Shown piece by piece: positions 35,647 to 46,910 of a stretch of 64,000 nucleotides of DNA. This DNA comes from Corinectria fuckeliana (Eukaryota; Ascomycota; Sordariomycetes; Hypocreales; Nectriaceae), in contig WPDH01000059.1 in assembly GCA_019137255.1 (NCBI GenBank), forward strand, positions 1 to 64,000, given 5' to 3'. Within the stretch, counting starts at the first letter, position 1. Each line of letters opens with the position of its first letter. Both the position numbers and the translations under genes were made by a program. The notes beneath the pieces are model-generated. The model saw only the letters and a program-made list of their open reading frames with translations. It had not been told where the DNA came from and searched no databases.

Positions 35647-38600
35647 CGATGCCACCGCCTCCGCCTCCATAGGAATAACTAGGTATGTAGGCACAGCTGC
35701 CCACGGCCGGCCGACGATGCATGGTTGGTGCATGGCGCATGGTGCATCGGTCTCGTGCGAGCTGAGAGTGAGCAGGTTTACTATGTACCAGCAAACCAGA
35801 GCAATGCAGCCCCGAGCGAGCGGCGGCGGGACGACTTCGCAAGGCCAATGGGCCAGACACCCGAAGACGTATTGGAGCAAACGACAAGCGCGCCCCAATG
35901 CCTTCCGGTAGACCAGGCGGTAAAAAAAGCAAATAGTCAAGGCGAGCGGCCGGACAGTGCCTCCCCGACGACCCAAAAGGGTTTCTGGAGAAGTGCAATT
36001 GGCCGGGATCGGGGCCGGAGCATCGCTGGATGCATGACGGCTTGGGGCTTGGGTTGCCTGGTCTGTGTCTGGGTTGTGCGAAAGTCCGAAGTTTCTTTGG
36101 AGGGCTGTTCGTTGCTATGAGTGGCTAGTTCTCTGGGTCGTCATATTTCGGTGTTTCGTATTCACGCGCACAAAACTTGGTCAAATCGACCAGTCGCCCT
36201 CCATAACATCCTACTTATTATGTACTACTTACATAGTAGGTAGGTAAGTAGGTATCTACCTGAGGTAAGCTAATGCCTGCCCCCATTGACGCCTCCAATG
36301 AATTGCTAGAGGCACTTACGCAATGATGGATTGCAGGCCGCTCACCTCATCCACGCCGCCATCACCTCTCTCTCATTGTCATCGTCATCCGTTATCCAAC
36401 ACCCACCCTCCACCCTCCACAATCCGCAATCCAGAACCCCCACATTACATTCAGGTCATAATAGTGATTAGTGCAGTCTACTATGTACTTAGTGCCGCTG
36501 GGCTGGTACCATTATACCGACTGCCCAAGTAGGTAGGTGCCTAAGGCCTCCGTCCCGCAATGCAACCATTATGCGCGACCAACGTCAAAGCTTCCCGAGA
36601 TTGCCGCATAAAATCAATCCTGGCGGAGTCCTCGTTTTACTATGTATTCCCAATCTACTGGCGTGTTGCATCTTGGACGGAGGGTGCAAGTGGCATGACC
36701 GCTCGTATCCTAACACTGCCAGTGTCACCCTCCGTGACCGCCGCATTGCATTGTGAGTTCTAGTGGATGGACTCGCAAACTGGTGGGATTCGCTGCGCGC
36801 AACGGTGTCAGAGACGGCATTGACGGCATCCGCCACCGGGCCTGGATCGTGCACGGCGAGCGACCCAGATCAGCGAAAGGGTGGGCAATGAATGAAGCAA
36901 GCGACCGGAAAGTAATGATGTCAACAATAATAACAACAAGCTCTGCTAGGCGCAGCAGCACATGGACCCAACGGCTGGTACCTAATTAGTTCTAGCCAGC
37001 ACGGAACGACAACGGGAACGGCCTTTCACAACCATCCAGCTGCTAGATCACCAACTGCCGGAGCTTGTTTCCACCTGTGTCGTCCATGGCCGAAAACCTA
37101 GAGAACCAACCACAGAGAGAGCCCGCGAGACACCACTACAGTAGCGGGCTCCCTCCTCAACCGCGAGTCGGTGACGTCGGCCGGCGTCTGGATAGCATTC
37201 AATCCAGCAGAAGAAGCTTGCGTCTGAGTGATCGGCGAGGGAGGCAGCGCGACGCCGGCGTCTGTACCTTGCATTGGCCGGCTGGCGATGCGTCGGAGCA
37301 CAGCGCTCGAGGACGGGCGGATGTGACACGACATCAGCCCAGCGAATGGCTGTGCACATGTCGCGCCGGCGATGCGCACAACACTGTCTGGGTGGACAAG
37401 TCACAGTTGTGCACGGCCAGGACGAACGAGTCGCGGTGATTTGTGGTGGATTCGCATCGACTTGCGAGGGCGCGGTCCTATCAGTGGGCGGGATTATGCA
37501 GCCCTTGTGACGCGGTTTGCGTGCCACTTGGGACTTGGGTGCTATAGTACATGCTATGTACGAAGTGGCGAGTGGGACTATACAAATGGCGCGTCGTGGT
37601 TGGGGACTCGACATAATTCCAGAGCGCGCGTCTGGCATCCGCAGATCCTACTGGCGGGTACATACGGGAGCGGGCGAGGAAGAGGGATGCGATGCGATGC
37701 GATGATGGGGGAGACAAGGCGAGCAAAACCAGCGGTTCGGGGGTGGATTGTGACTGGATTGTGGCCGGCCACACTTCACAGACATGCATACGAACGCACA
37801 AGTGCGAGACTTGGGCTTAAAAACACCAAGCACAAGGTCTTGCACAACAAGCGAACAGACAGAAACAAGCGACGGACGAGGTTTTGGGAGGGACACTACG
37901 ACGCAGTCTGGACACTAGGGTGCATTTGGCACCGTACACTAATTTGCCCAGCTCGATGCTCAGTCGGACATGGGTCAGCGTGTGCTTCGTCCGTACAGTG
38001 GACGGACTGGGTTGGACTGGCTCCGAGAGCAGCACCGCCTGTGCCCGCCTTCATATCGCGGCCCATCCGGGCGTCGAGGGCCGTCCAGAATTAGAAAGGC
38101 CTAGTGGCTGCGCCATGATGGGTGGTGTGGGCGGACGACACCACCGGGACACCACCGGGGGGGACCCTCAACGCCCTCAACCTCCACCACAACGAGCCAG
38201 GGTCAAAAGTCAGGGCTCAGCCAGGGCCCAACCCAGCCCAGGCCGCATCTGATGTTTCCCTTGTCCCCTTGCCCCAGACACGGTTGGTCAGGGGTCTGGG
38301 GGGACTCTGCCGTCTGGCCCGCCGGGTGGGATGTGGATGTGGGTAATGGATGGACATGGCGGTTGTGGATCTTGGTGGATGTGCCTTTTTGGCGGCCCTG
38401 CGATACCCACTCCCACTCCCTCACCCTGACCCCCCCCGTCCTGTCGAGTGAGACAGGACGTGGAGGCGACGGAGGGTTTCCATCTGCCTATCGAGCCCTT
38501 CTGCGTCGACCCGTGGGCGTCCAAGTCGCAACGCCGGACCTCGTCCTCTTCCTCGTACGAAGTACTTATCAATCCATGGTCCCCGTGCCCTCCAGCGCCT

Positions 38601-39073
38601 CGTCTTTTTCTTCACCCTAGCTATGATCGACGACTACAACCGTGTTGGATTTGGCGCTGTGTGAAATCCTTTTTCTCTTTTATGACCTCCCGGCTCTTCC
38701 TTCTTTTGTGACTCGGTTTCTTTGGATATACTCGTCTTCGAGACTCCTTCCCACATTCATTACATCGCGGCCCTCTCGATACTCGTCTTGTCCAGTCTCG
38801 ACCACCTTGACCCAGACTCCAGAGTCCCATGTACAACAACCACACCAACCCACCCATCCGAGTCAGCATATAGACAAGCTCTTGCTCCGTTCAAAGCAGC
38901 GTCGTCCACTCTCTTTCCCTCCCAGGAACCGACACAAACCACACCATCTTTAGGCCGACTGCCGCCCATCACGAAGCAACTGTACAATTACAATACCAAA
39001 TAGCCTAATCTTTAAACGACATCCCAACCTCAACCCCAATCACTAACACGCAGCACAACTCGCCTACAAGAAG

Positions 39074-39135
39074 GTTTGTGTCAATCTCCAAGAACCCGAA
39101 CCTGAGCAATGACTAACTCGAGTCGCCACTTACAG
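39074..39135 (+). other. Probable 5' UTR intron of the Msn2/Seb1-like gene
   Basis: A GTTTGT donor, a GACTAAC branch site near 39111 and a TTACAG acceptor lie just before the start codon at 39141. All three signals are spaced as in the coding introns of this window. The intron would place the promoter upstream of about 38,600, where the plus strand turns CT-rich. Transcript evidence is absent. Confidence 0.6.
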
Positions 39136-39140
39136 CAGAA

Positions 39141-40998
39141 ATGGAATCAACCATGATGCCCGCGGCCATGAGCCAAGCTCCCTTCTACTACTACAGCCCT
39201 GAGTCCAAGAACGAGATGCGGCAACACGGCCACTTCTCGCCCCAGCAACCCATGCAACACCAGCAGCTCATGTATCCCATGGTCCCCACGTTGCCTTCGA
39301 CGCCCGTCTACTCGCGACCCAACTCGGCCAACTCTCAACCGCCGACTCTGTACAGCAACGGCCCAGCCGTGTTGACACCCACTGCTTCGCCTCAGCCGAT
39401 CTCTCACCACAAGTCCGCCATCATGCTGGAGACTGAGCTGTACGACAACTCATACTTCCCGTCGACCCCACCTCTGTCCACCTCGGGCAGCGCCATTGGC
39501 AGCCCCAACAGCTGCGAGGTGCTCCAGACCCCGATGAACCCCATGTTCTCTGGCCTGGATGGGTTTGACGGAACCAAGGAGTGCCTCGAGCCCATTGACA
39601 CCTCCGTCTTGGACTGGTCAAGCTGCGGATCCCCCCCAATGACTCCTGGTAAGTTGCTATTTCCTCAAGCTTATAAGCCCGCCACCCTCACCCAACCGTG
39701 TCCTGTATGCATCAACCTATTTTTGGAGACGGTGGCGGTTCGCGCCTGTCATATGCCGGCCGTTTTCCAAATCAGCGGTGCGGCGCAGTGATGCAGTGCG
39801 TTGTCATTAGTGGAGATTCCTGGACTAACCATAATTGGCAGTGTACCTTCAATCTCAACTCGGCAAGGTTCCCTCGCTTAACACAACCACCAGCGACCTC
39901 TTGTCCACGCCTTCGCTGTCTCCTTCGCCTGCGCCTTACGCGCGATCCGTGACCTCCCCGGACTTGGATGTCGACTTCTGCGACCCTCGAAACCTGACTG
40001 TGTCGGCCGGCGCTGTCGCTGCTCTCGCCCCCGAGTTCTCTTTGACATTGCCCCAGGACGAGGTCAAGGCTGAGCAGGTCACGACCACTGTTGTCCACAA
40101 CACCCAGTCGACCTATGACTTCAACCCTTCCCTTCCCCACGGCTTGCCCACTTTTGAGGACTTCTCCGACCTCGAGTCCGAGGACGACTTCGTCAACAGC
40201 CTCGTCAACCTAGCTGGTGACCAGAGCGCCACCGACATTGGCCGTCCCCGTGCTTGCACTGGCTCCTCCGTCGTCTCTCTAGGCCACGGAAGCTTCATCG
40301 GAGACGAGGACCTGTCCTTCGATGACAACGAGGCCTTCCAATTCCCTGCCCTTAGCCCCCCGACCTCTGTTGCCTCCGAGGACGCCCACAAGGACAAGCG
40401 CGTCAAGCAGGACAGCTGCGCCGTTGTGCCCATCATGAGCGCCGCTGCCTCCAACGACACCCAGACATGCAGCGGCCAGACCTGCGAGGCCCAGGACTGC
40501 ACCAACCATGACGACGGCGACTGCTCGGACTCCAATGCCTCTTCCGGCTCTGAGGGTACCCCGGCTGCCGCTCCTGCCCCAGCCAACCGCCGTGGCCGCA
40601 AGCAGTCCCTCACTGAGGACCCCTCGAAGACATTCGTCTGCGATCTGTGCAACCGACGATTCCGCCGTCAGGAGCACCTGAAGCGACACTACCGCTCTCT
40701 ACACACCCAAGAGAAGCCCTTTGAGTGCAACGAGTGTGGCAAGAAGTTCTCTCGCAGCGATAACTTGGCTCAGCATGCACGAACCCATGGCAGTGGTGCC
40801 ATCGTTATGAACCTCATCGACGAGAACGAAGCTCATGGCTACGATGGCAGCATGATGCCACACACCACTGGCGAAGACTACAGCAACTACGGCAAGGTCC
40901 TCTTCCAGATTGCCTCTGAGGTTCCTGGCAGTGCTAGCGAAATGTCTTCAGATGAGGGTAGCGACCAGGACAAGAAGAAGCGCAAGCGCTCCGATTAA
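39141..40998 (+). CDS. C2H2 zinc-finger regulator, Msn2/Seb1 type
   Basis: Stress-response transcription factor of the group binding AGGGG (STRE) sites, to judge by similarity to Trichoderma Seb1 and yeast Msn2/4. Exons 39141-39648 and 39842-40998; 554 aa. The 193-bp intron has GTAAGT and a GACTAACC branch site. Residues about 434-486 hold two adjacent C2H2 fingers (FVCDLCNRRFRRQEHLKRHY and FECNECGKKFSRSDNLAQHA joined by a TQEKP linker). The N-terminal half is Ser/Pro/Gln-rich and includes SPxxP and DFSDLESEDDF-like acidic activation segments. The protein ends in a basic KKKRKRSD, a likely nuclear signal, after an acidic Ser-rich stretch. The gene follows a 12.6-kb gene-free region, unusually long here. 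Confidence 0.93.
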
Positions 40999-43051
40999 AC
41001 GGTCTTGCCACTCATCTCATGACACATGGTTGAATTAGTCAGCCGACTATTTTAACATGCCCGATACGACGCTGACGACACCTTGTTCTTACAACTTCTC
41101 TTGGCCTCCCGCGCGTCATTTCTGCCGGGTTAGGCAGTAGGGTCAATTTCGCATCCCTCGGGTATCACACTACCCCGGATAAAGGAGCAAGCAAAAAAAA
41201 GAGTGCAAGCGGTTATGAAAAATGCATTTACACCTTTCGAGTTCTTTGTATCAATACTTCTAAGAGAAGAACCTCCTTGCCACGCCTGAACGACAAAAGG
41301 AAGGAGGATGCGTGTTTTTTGAATTTAATATTTCGAAGTTGCATCACGGCCGCCAACAAATATTCGGTCTAGCATTGAAGGAGATTTTGGGGTCTCCCAA
41401 GGAATCACACGGAGTGAAGGGGCGGATTTGATTGTTCTCGCTTAGAGGAACAAGTTTGCATTGTTGCGAAGAGGAAGTGGTGAAGGAAGAGGTTGGCAAC
41501 GACACCAAACGCCCATCGAAATTTGGCGGTTTGCCGTTCTTACACTCGTTGTAATCATCCTCGGCAGCCGGACGCTGGTCCTGACGGCTTGCCTGGACGA
41601 CGCTACACTTGGAACTTGTGGGAGGAGCAGGCCTTTGCAGGCGTCCTCACTGGCCACATTCTTGTGTTTACTTTTGCTTCTTTGTCTGTCGTTAACCTGT
41701 TGCTGGATCCGAGCTGTCGAGTGCAGGTGGTGTGCTGGTCACAATCATGACAGGCACCTCATTCCTCACAACAATCATGTATACATTTAGAAGAGCTTGA
41801 CACCAGTCATGGTCAATTTTACACAATGCTGCCACCTACGGAATGCCTCCTGCCATGTTTCTTGACAATTATACGATATTGGATGGGCTCGTCTCTACTG
41901 CCGCCGCTTATTAGACTTAGACATAGTTGAGTTGGGATGCTCCGTGTGCGGTTGGCCTTGGCAGCTCTGGTGCTCCGAGTGCCTCGAGTCATTGCATAGT
42001 TATCTTACCTAGCACGTTGGATGGTTTGGAGTTAGGCTACCGGCTCGGCTCAGAAGGCGTCAGCCGGGGTAAGGCACAACGTGGGACGATCCGCCCGCGA
42101 TTCTGCGAACGCCTTAGCCCGGTAGATGGGACCTCCACATGTCGCCCTGGTTCGACGGAGAATTCAGTCGGGGCCAAGCCCCAGGGTCGATACGGCCGGA
42201 GTACCGCCAAGCCAGACCTGATAGACCAGGTGGGTGGCTACCCTGTCTACCTACTCTGTAGCCGGGAGAAGAAACCTGAGTACGTACTTCGTACCCCAGG
42301 TGGTTTAAGCCGACGGGTTTCATTCTGCAATTTGCAAGTAATACCTAGCAGGCGGGGCTAGTATCATAGGTACGAAACAGGTGATCGCCATCCGGAACTC
42401 ATCCCCGCCGTAGAACAAGTGCCCTGATGAACGGTGGCGGCGGGAGATTGCATCAAGGACATTGACAATGACACCGATAGCCAGGAGAGAGAGAGAGGGA
42501 GAGAGAGGGAGGGCCCTGGCCTTGGCGCTTTGAGTAGGTTGGAGAGAAATCTTCGCCATCCGTGGAACAGCAGTCAGTCTAACTAATAATTTGCAAATGC
42601 TGGTGGTTTGCTGTTAGGCCGCCCGGGGTTTGTTTGGGCCGTGGTTGATGGGTGGCTCCACCAACCGAGTATCTGGGACGCACCCAACCTAAAAACCTCC
42701 ACTCTACATCTTGAGGTTCCTACTCCGAACGTGCCCAAGCCCGAGGTACGGATTATTAGTTCCAACCAAAGCACAAAATACATACGAAGACATCATCAAC
42801 GGCCGGTGCCGAGCAAGTGGCGACCTAGAAGGCCCTAGATCCTAGAGCCTGGAGTCTGGAGCCTGGAGACTGAAGCCCACCTAGTATTAGAGCCAAGACG
42901 CCTTCGGACCCCCCAGGACGAACGCCTGCCGGAACGCTTCCATGTTGGAACGCCTTCCCCGACCCTCGTTCCCCGTCCCCCGTCCATCCCAGCTCCGAGC
43001 TAGACGGGAACCGTGACTCGTCCGGCCCTCCGTGCAACGCCCGCTGCAACC
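40999..43051. other. Intergenic region between the regulator and DPH6
   Basis: The 2 kb hold the regulator's 3' UTR, a GA-rich microsatellite (about 42483-42512), a TACTTCGTA element at 42285-42293, and an imperfect GGAGTCTGGAGCCT repeat near 42848-42872 in the DPH6 leader. Short frames such as 41461-41790 and 41927-42361 have random composition. No tRNA-like fold was recognised. Confidence 0.5.
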
Positions 43052-45598
43052 ATGTCGTCCGAACGCCTCAATGTTATTGCTTTGATCTCAGGCGGAAAGG
43101 ATAGCTTCTACAGTCTGCTCCACTGCATCGAGCATGGCCACCGCATCGTGGCTCTGGCCAACCTCTTCCCCGGGACCGCCACTGGGGCTGGGAAAAGCAT
43201 CCCGGCTCCTCGGAAGGACCAATCGCCGCTCCACGACTCGCCGCCGCAGTCGTCATCCCAGCCACATGCCGCGGCTGAATCCACGTCCGCGTCCGCGTCC
43301 TCGCCTTCGTCCCCGTTCCCTCTTCCCCCGGGGCTCCAGATCATTGACCCGGCCGCGGCTGAGGCGGACACCCGCGACCATGGCCATGGCTACAGCCGAG
43401 ACGAACCCTCTACGGAAGACCTCAACAGCTTCATGTACCAGACCGTCGGGCATGAGGTGCTGCCACTGTACGCCGCCGCCACCGGCCTGCCGTTGTATCG
43501 TCTACCCATCATCGGCCGTGCTGTCCACCATGAGCGGGACTACGACGCCGCGGGCGCTCAGGACACCGAGGAGACCGAGTCCATGCTGCCCCTGCTCCAG
43601 GCCATCATGAGTCGCCATCCCGAGGCCAATGCTCTCTGTGCCGGTGCCATCCTGTCGACCTACCAACGCACCCGCGTCGAGTCAATCGCCCTGCGCCTTG
43701 GTCTCGTCCCCCTAGCCTACCTTTGGCAGTATCCGGTCCTACCGCCCCCGTATCCCGCCACCGCCGCTGCCGCCAGTGAGACGCAGCTGCTGAGCGACAT
43801 GGCCAACGCCGGACTGGAGGCACGGATCATCAAGGTCGCCAGCGCGGGTCTCGACGAGGACCACCTGTGGGAGCGTGTGTCGAGTGAAGATGGCGCCCGC
43901 CGTGTGAAAGGCGCCCTCCGCAAGTTCGGTTCGGCCGACGGCGCCGCTCTCGGCGAGGGTGGCGAGTTCGAGACCATCGTCGTGGACGGGCCTGCGGATC
44001 TCTTCAGACGGAGGATCCTCGTGCCCGAGGACGGGCGGAGGGTCGTGCGTGAAGGAGGAGGCTGTTCGTGGCTGATGCTGGGCGGCGCACGGCTCGAGGA
44101 GAAGTCAGATCCTGCACAAGAGCTGGCGGTGCGGACCCCTGATCTGCTCGATCCAATGTTCAAAGCCATCCTGGATGGCCTCCCGTTAGTACCCCTGACC
44201 CAGGAGGCGATGCAAAGCTTGCGAGCACCGCACCGATCGACCATACTCAGCGGGGGCTTAGGGTCTGCAAGTGCCGACATCGACGTGCTTCGCTGGTCTG
44301 TTCTCGCAGAGCCAGGCTCAAGTGAGAGATCGATACAGGAAGAGACGATGCAAGTCGTGGAGAAGATCAGGGAGCTGGCATCGGCTGCTTCTCTCGATCC
44401 ATCCAAGATCACAAGCACCGTCGTCGTCCTTCGTCGCATGGCCGACTTTCCTAAGGTCAACAGCGAGTATGGCAAACTATTCTCCAAGCCAAACCCGCCG
44501 TCTCGGGTCACCATATCTTGCGGAGATTTACTTCCTCCCGGGAACAACATCGCCGTGTATCTCACGGCTCCCTCGGCCCAGGAGGTTGGAGGTCGAAACG
44601 GACTGCACGTACAATCCCGATCCTACTGGGCGCCTGCAAACATCGGTCCCTACAGCCAGGCTATTGACGTACCCGTCACCGTGCGGCAGGAAGAGACGGG
44701 TGTGCGGACCACCTCCATCGCGGGACAAATCCCCCTGATTCCTGCCACCATGCTGCTCCCGTCCTCGTCTGATACTTCGCATGGCTTACAGGTTGTCTTG
44801 TCTTTGCAACACCTGTGGAGAGTTGGTAAGGAGCTCAAGATCCAGTATTGGACCAGTTCAGTCGCATACTTTCCTCGATGCGAATCTGCTGCTATTATGG
44901 AGCGCAATGCCAAGGTTGCAGATTTTGTATGGAAACAGGCTCATGGATCCTCCGATGATGATGAAGATGACGTGGACGGGCCGGATCCTTGGGATCTCAA
45001 GTATAATCCAGCATATCTGTCGCTGGCGAGCAAAGATGCACAGGGCGCAAAGCGCTCTGTCCCTGACTGGTCCATCCTCACACTCCGTCAACAGAACGAG
45101 CCCGAGACATGCATACCCCCTATGTTCGCGGTTGAAGTAGAGGAGCTACCTCGGCAGTCTGCCGTAGAATGGCATGCTCACAACGGCCTCTCCAACGTGG
45201 GCGAGAGCAGCCTTGAGTTGACTTTCGATCCCGAAGTCGGGACTCCTGGTTGGAGGGCATGGCAGTCCATTGTCAAAGCCGGGAAGGCCGCCATTGTCTA
45301 CAGCACACTGTCGTATGGCCTCGAGGAGCAATCCGACAGTCAGTGCTTTGAGGACCTGTCCAAGATGATGAACAAAGTTTATCTGGACTCGCTCCATCGT
45401 CTCAATCCAAATGGACCGGAGCGTGTGGTGCGACGACCATATATCGTCTACGTGGATGCAATTAATGTCGAGTCTCTCTGGAGAGTTGCAGGAGACGCAC
45501 AGGACGGTCCAGCTCTTATTCCATGCCGATCGATCTGGTCTTCGTTGGGCGAGAGAGTGAGAATCCTGGCTTTATATGAAACTGTATTTCACACATGA
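43052..45598 (+). CDS. DPH6: Diphthine-ammonia ligase with C-terminal RidA-like domains
   Basis: ATP-dependent amidation of diphthine to diphthamide on elongation factor 2, the last step of the pathway; cytosolic. Single exon, 848 aa from the first ATG at 43052. The N-terminal ATP-pyrophosphatase domain starts at once with VIALISGGKDSFYSLLHCIE (PP-loop SGGKDS at 13-18). It is interrupted by a Ser/Pro/Ala-rich insert at about 50-115, then continues with LPLYRLPIIGR, CAGAILSTYQRTRVESIALR and GEGGEFETIVVDGP, all family marks. After about residue 460 come two YjgF/RidA-like regions (SYWAPANIGPYSQAI is the clearest), as in yeast Ylr143w. Convergent with the aldo-keto reductase gene 186 bp away. 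Confidence 0.94.
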   Translation: MSSERLNVIALISGGKDSFYSLLHCIEHGHRIVALANLFPGTATGAGKSIPAPRKDQSPLHDSPPQSSSQPHAAAESTSASASSPSSPFPLPPGLQIIDPAAAEADTRDHGHGYSRDEPSTEDLNSFMYQTVGHEVLPLYAAATGLPLYRLPIIGRAVHHERDYDAAGAQDTEETESMLPLLQAIMSRHPEANALCAGAILSTYQRTRVESIALRLGLVPLAYLWQYPVLPPPYPATAAAASETQLLSDMANAGLEARIIKVASAGLDEDHLWERVSSEDGARRVKGALRKFGSADGAALGEGGEFETIVVDGPADLFRRRILVPEDGRRVVREGGGCSWLMLGGARLEEKSDPAQELAVRTPDLLDPMFKAILDGLPLVPLTQEAMQSLRAPHRSTILSGGLGSASADIDVLRWSVLAEPGSSERSIQEETMQVVEKIRELASAASLDPSKITSTVVVLRRMADFPKVNSEYGKLFSKPNPPSRVTISCGDLLPPGNNIAVYLTAPSAQEVGGRNGLHVQSRSYWAPANIGPYSQAIDVPVTVRQEETGVRTTSIAGQIPLIPATMLLPSSSDTSHGLQVVLSLQHLWRVGKELKIQYWTSSVAYFPRCESAAIMERNAKVADFVWKQAHGSSDDDEDDVDGPDPWDLKYNPAYLSLASKDAQGAKRSVPDWSILTLRQQNEPETCIPPMFAVEVEELPRQSAVEWHAHNGLSNVGESSLELTFDPEVGTPGWRAWQSIVKAGKAAIVYSTLSYGLEEQSDSQCFEDLSKMMNKVYLDSLHRLNPNGPERVVRRPYIVYVDAINVESLWRVAGDAQDGPALIPCRSIWSSLGERVRILALYETVFHT

Positions 45599-45784
45599 TA
45601 TGATGACATGAGAAGACGAGGGCACGAGAAAATACACAAGTTTATATCCTGTTTTCCCACGGCTGCTTTCCCGTATGACAATATCCCTCAGAACATGGTC
45701 ACCTGCTGATCGTAGCTGAAACTTCGGGAAGCTCACGACGAAAGGAAGTTGATTCGAGGACGGAATCTCCTAATTACCTTGCCC

Positions 45785-46910
45785 CTAAAGATTCAACAGG
45801 TCCATGGCCGCGGCTGGATACCGCGTCCCCGCCGTTGTGAAGGATGCCAGGATCTCGCCAATCTCAGCCATGTCCTCGTCTGTCAGGTCGATGATGGTGG
45901 CATTCTCGCGGATGCGGTCCGGGTTGGTGGACCCGGGAATAGGAATAATCTTCGGCATGCCTGGGCTGCGGGACAGGGTGAGTAGCCAGTTGATGGCAAC
46001 CTGGCCGGGGGTGCAGCCTTTGCGCTTTGCGATTTCCTCAACCTTGGCTACAAGGTCGAGGTTCTTTAGGAGATTGTCGCCCTGGAAGCGAGGGTGGTTC
46101 AAGCGCATGTCGCCCTGGGGGATGTCCTCGGCAGACTTGATCTTGCCGCCGAGAAGGCCTCTCCCTAGGGGAGCTGTTGAATGATGCGTGTTAGTTCCCA
46201 TGAAAGTCCTGGAGGGCCTCGGGGCTCGGGGAAGGACGACTTACAGTATGCGAGGACAGGGACGTCCAACTCGGCGCACGCTTCGAGCAGACCGTTGGTC
46301 AATGGCTCGTTGTAGAAGAGAGAGAGCTCCAGTTCGACTGAAGTGATGCTGTACGTCTCAGCCGCCTCTCGCAGCGTCTCGGCGTTGATCTCACTGCACG
46401 CGATGCCGTCGATCTTGCCGGCCTGGACATACTCGTCGATGGCGGCCAGCGTCTCCCGGGTGTAGTCGGCCTTGGGGTCCTTGCGGGCGGCCTCGAACTG
46501 GTTGATGCGGGCGTTGGGGCCCAGGGCGCGGATGCACACGTCGATGCTCTCGCGAACGCCGTCCCTGGAGCCGCGCGGGACGAAGTCGCGCCCCAGGGCA
46601 CCCTTGATGTTGACGACGATGCGGGCGGCGTCCTCCGGGAAGCGCTCGAGGTAGCGGCGCAGCAACGCCGGCGAGTTGCCGCCCGGGGGGCCGTAGAACT
46701 CGCCGCCGTTTAAGTAGTTGCACCCGGCGTCGAGGGCGGCGCGGATGCAGGCGAAGGCTTGGTCGTCGGGGACGGCGTAGGCTGTGAGACCTGGGGGGAT
46801 TTTCAGCTATGAGTTGCGTATCCTGTATAGATGATGGGAGGATTGTCACGCTTACCTAGGAGGCCGTAGCCAATGTTGCCAACTTCCTTGCCGGCAATCT
46901 TGTAAGTCAT
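45785..46910 (-). CDS. Aldo-keto reductase, probable pyridoxal reductase
   Basis: NADPH-dependent reductase resembling S. pombe Plr1, which reduces pyridoxal to pyridoxine in vitamin B6 salvage. Coding exons 46856-46910, 46245-46790 and 45785-46173; 329 aa. The spliced start MTYKIAGKEVGNIGYGLLGL is typical of the fungal Plr1 group. Catalytic tetrad candidates lie in AALDAGCNYLNGGEFYGPP (Asp, Tyr) and VVNIKGAL (Lys). The NADPH end has LAYSPLGRGLLGG and IIPIPGSTNPDRIRENA. Introns are 65 and 71 bp. Substrate is assigned by overall resemblance; other AKR8-like activities remain possible. Confidence 0.9.

Larger units (their letters stand above)
27299..38564. repeat. Dispersed TAC-N3-GTA inverted-repeat elements
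   Basis: TACTATGTA (or its reverse complement TACATAGTA) starts at 27299, 30446, 32278, 32345, 34378, 34405, 34585, 35779, 36230, 36479 and 36638. TACGAAGTA or its complement starts at 29081, 29141, 31173, 33921 and 38556; TACTCCGTA at 29035; TACGTAGTA at 29796. A longer GTACAT-GCT-ATGTAC palindrome lies at 37547-37561. Elsewhere in the window I found only scattered copies, all outside coding exons (10932, 21015, 42285, 47850, 53694, 54811). Counts are by eye and are minima. Confidence 0.8.
26526..39140. other. 12.6-kb gene-free interval upstream of the zinc-finger regulator
   Basis: No frame here shows family resemblance, consistent codon use or coherent splicing, although base composition is normal rather than AT-degraded. 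It contains several microsatellites, a short dispersed palindrome in many copies, and AGGTAGGTA-type runs near 36237-36262 and 36531-36540. The right end (about 38600-39140) is CT-rich and is probably the spliced leader of the downstream gene. The left 400-500 bp hold the promoter of the Crh gene. The rest may be long regulatory sequence or encode non-coding RNA; no direct sign of either is visible. Confidence 0.6.

Noticed and set aside
37372..38094. 240-codon open frame on the plus strand in the gene-free interval
   Set aside because: Trp/Arg/Cys/His-rich with no domain-like pattern, no start context or splice partners, and overlapped by equally long frames in other phases. It looks like a chance frame in GC-rich DNA.
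38844..39003. Coding exon upstream of the Msn2/Seb1-like ATG
   Set aside because: Frames here end in stops before the probable 5' UTR intron and do not splice in frame to 39141; treated as leader with possible upstream frames.
42040..42360. Possible tRNA or small RNA (contains a GGTTCGA word)
   Set aside because: No acceptor stem, A box or cloverleaf could be paired around it.
43717..44565. 282-codon minus-strand frame
   Set aside because: Lies wholly antisense to the DPH6 exon; Ser/Arg-rich shadow caused by GC-rich third positions.
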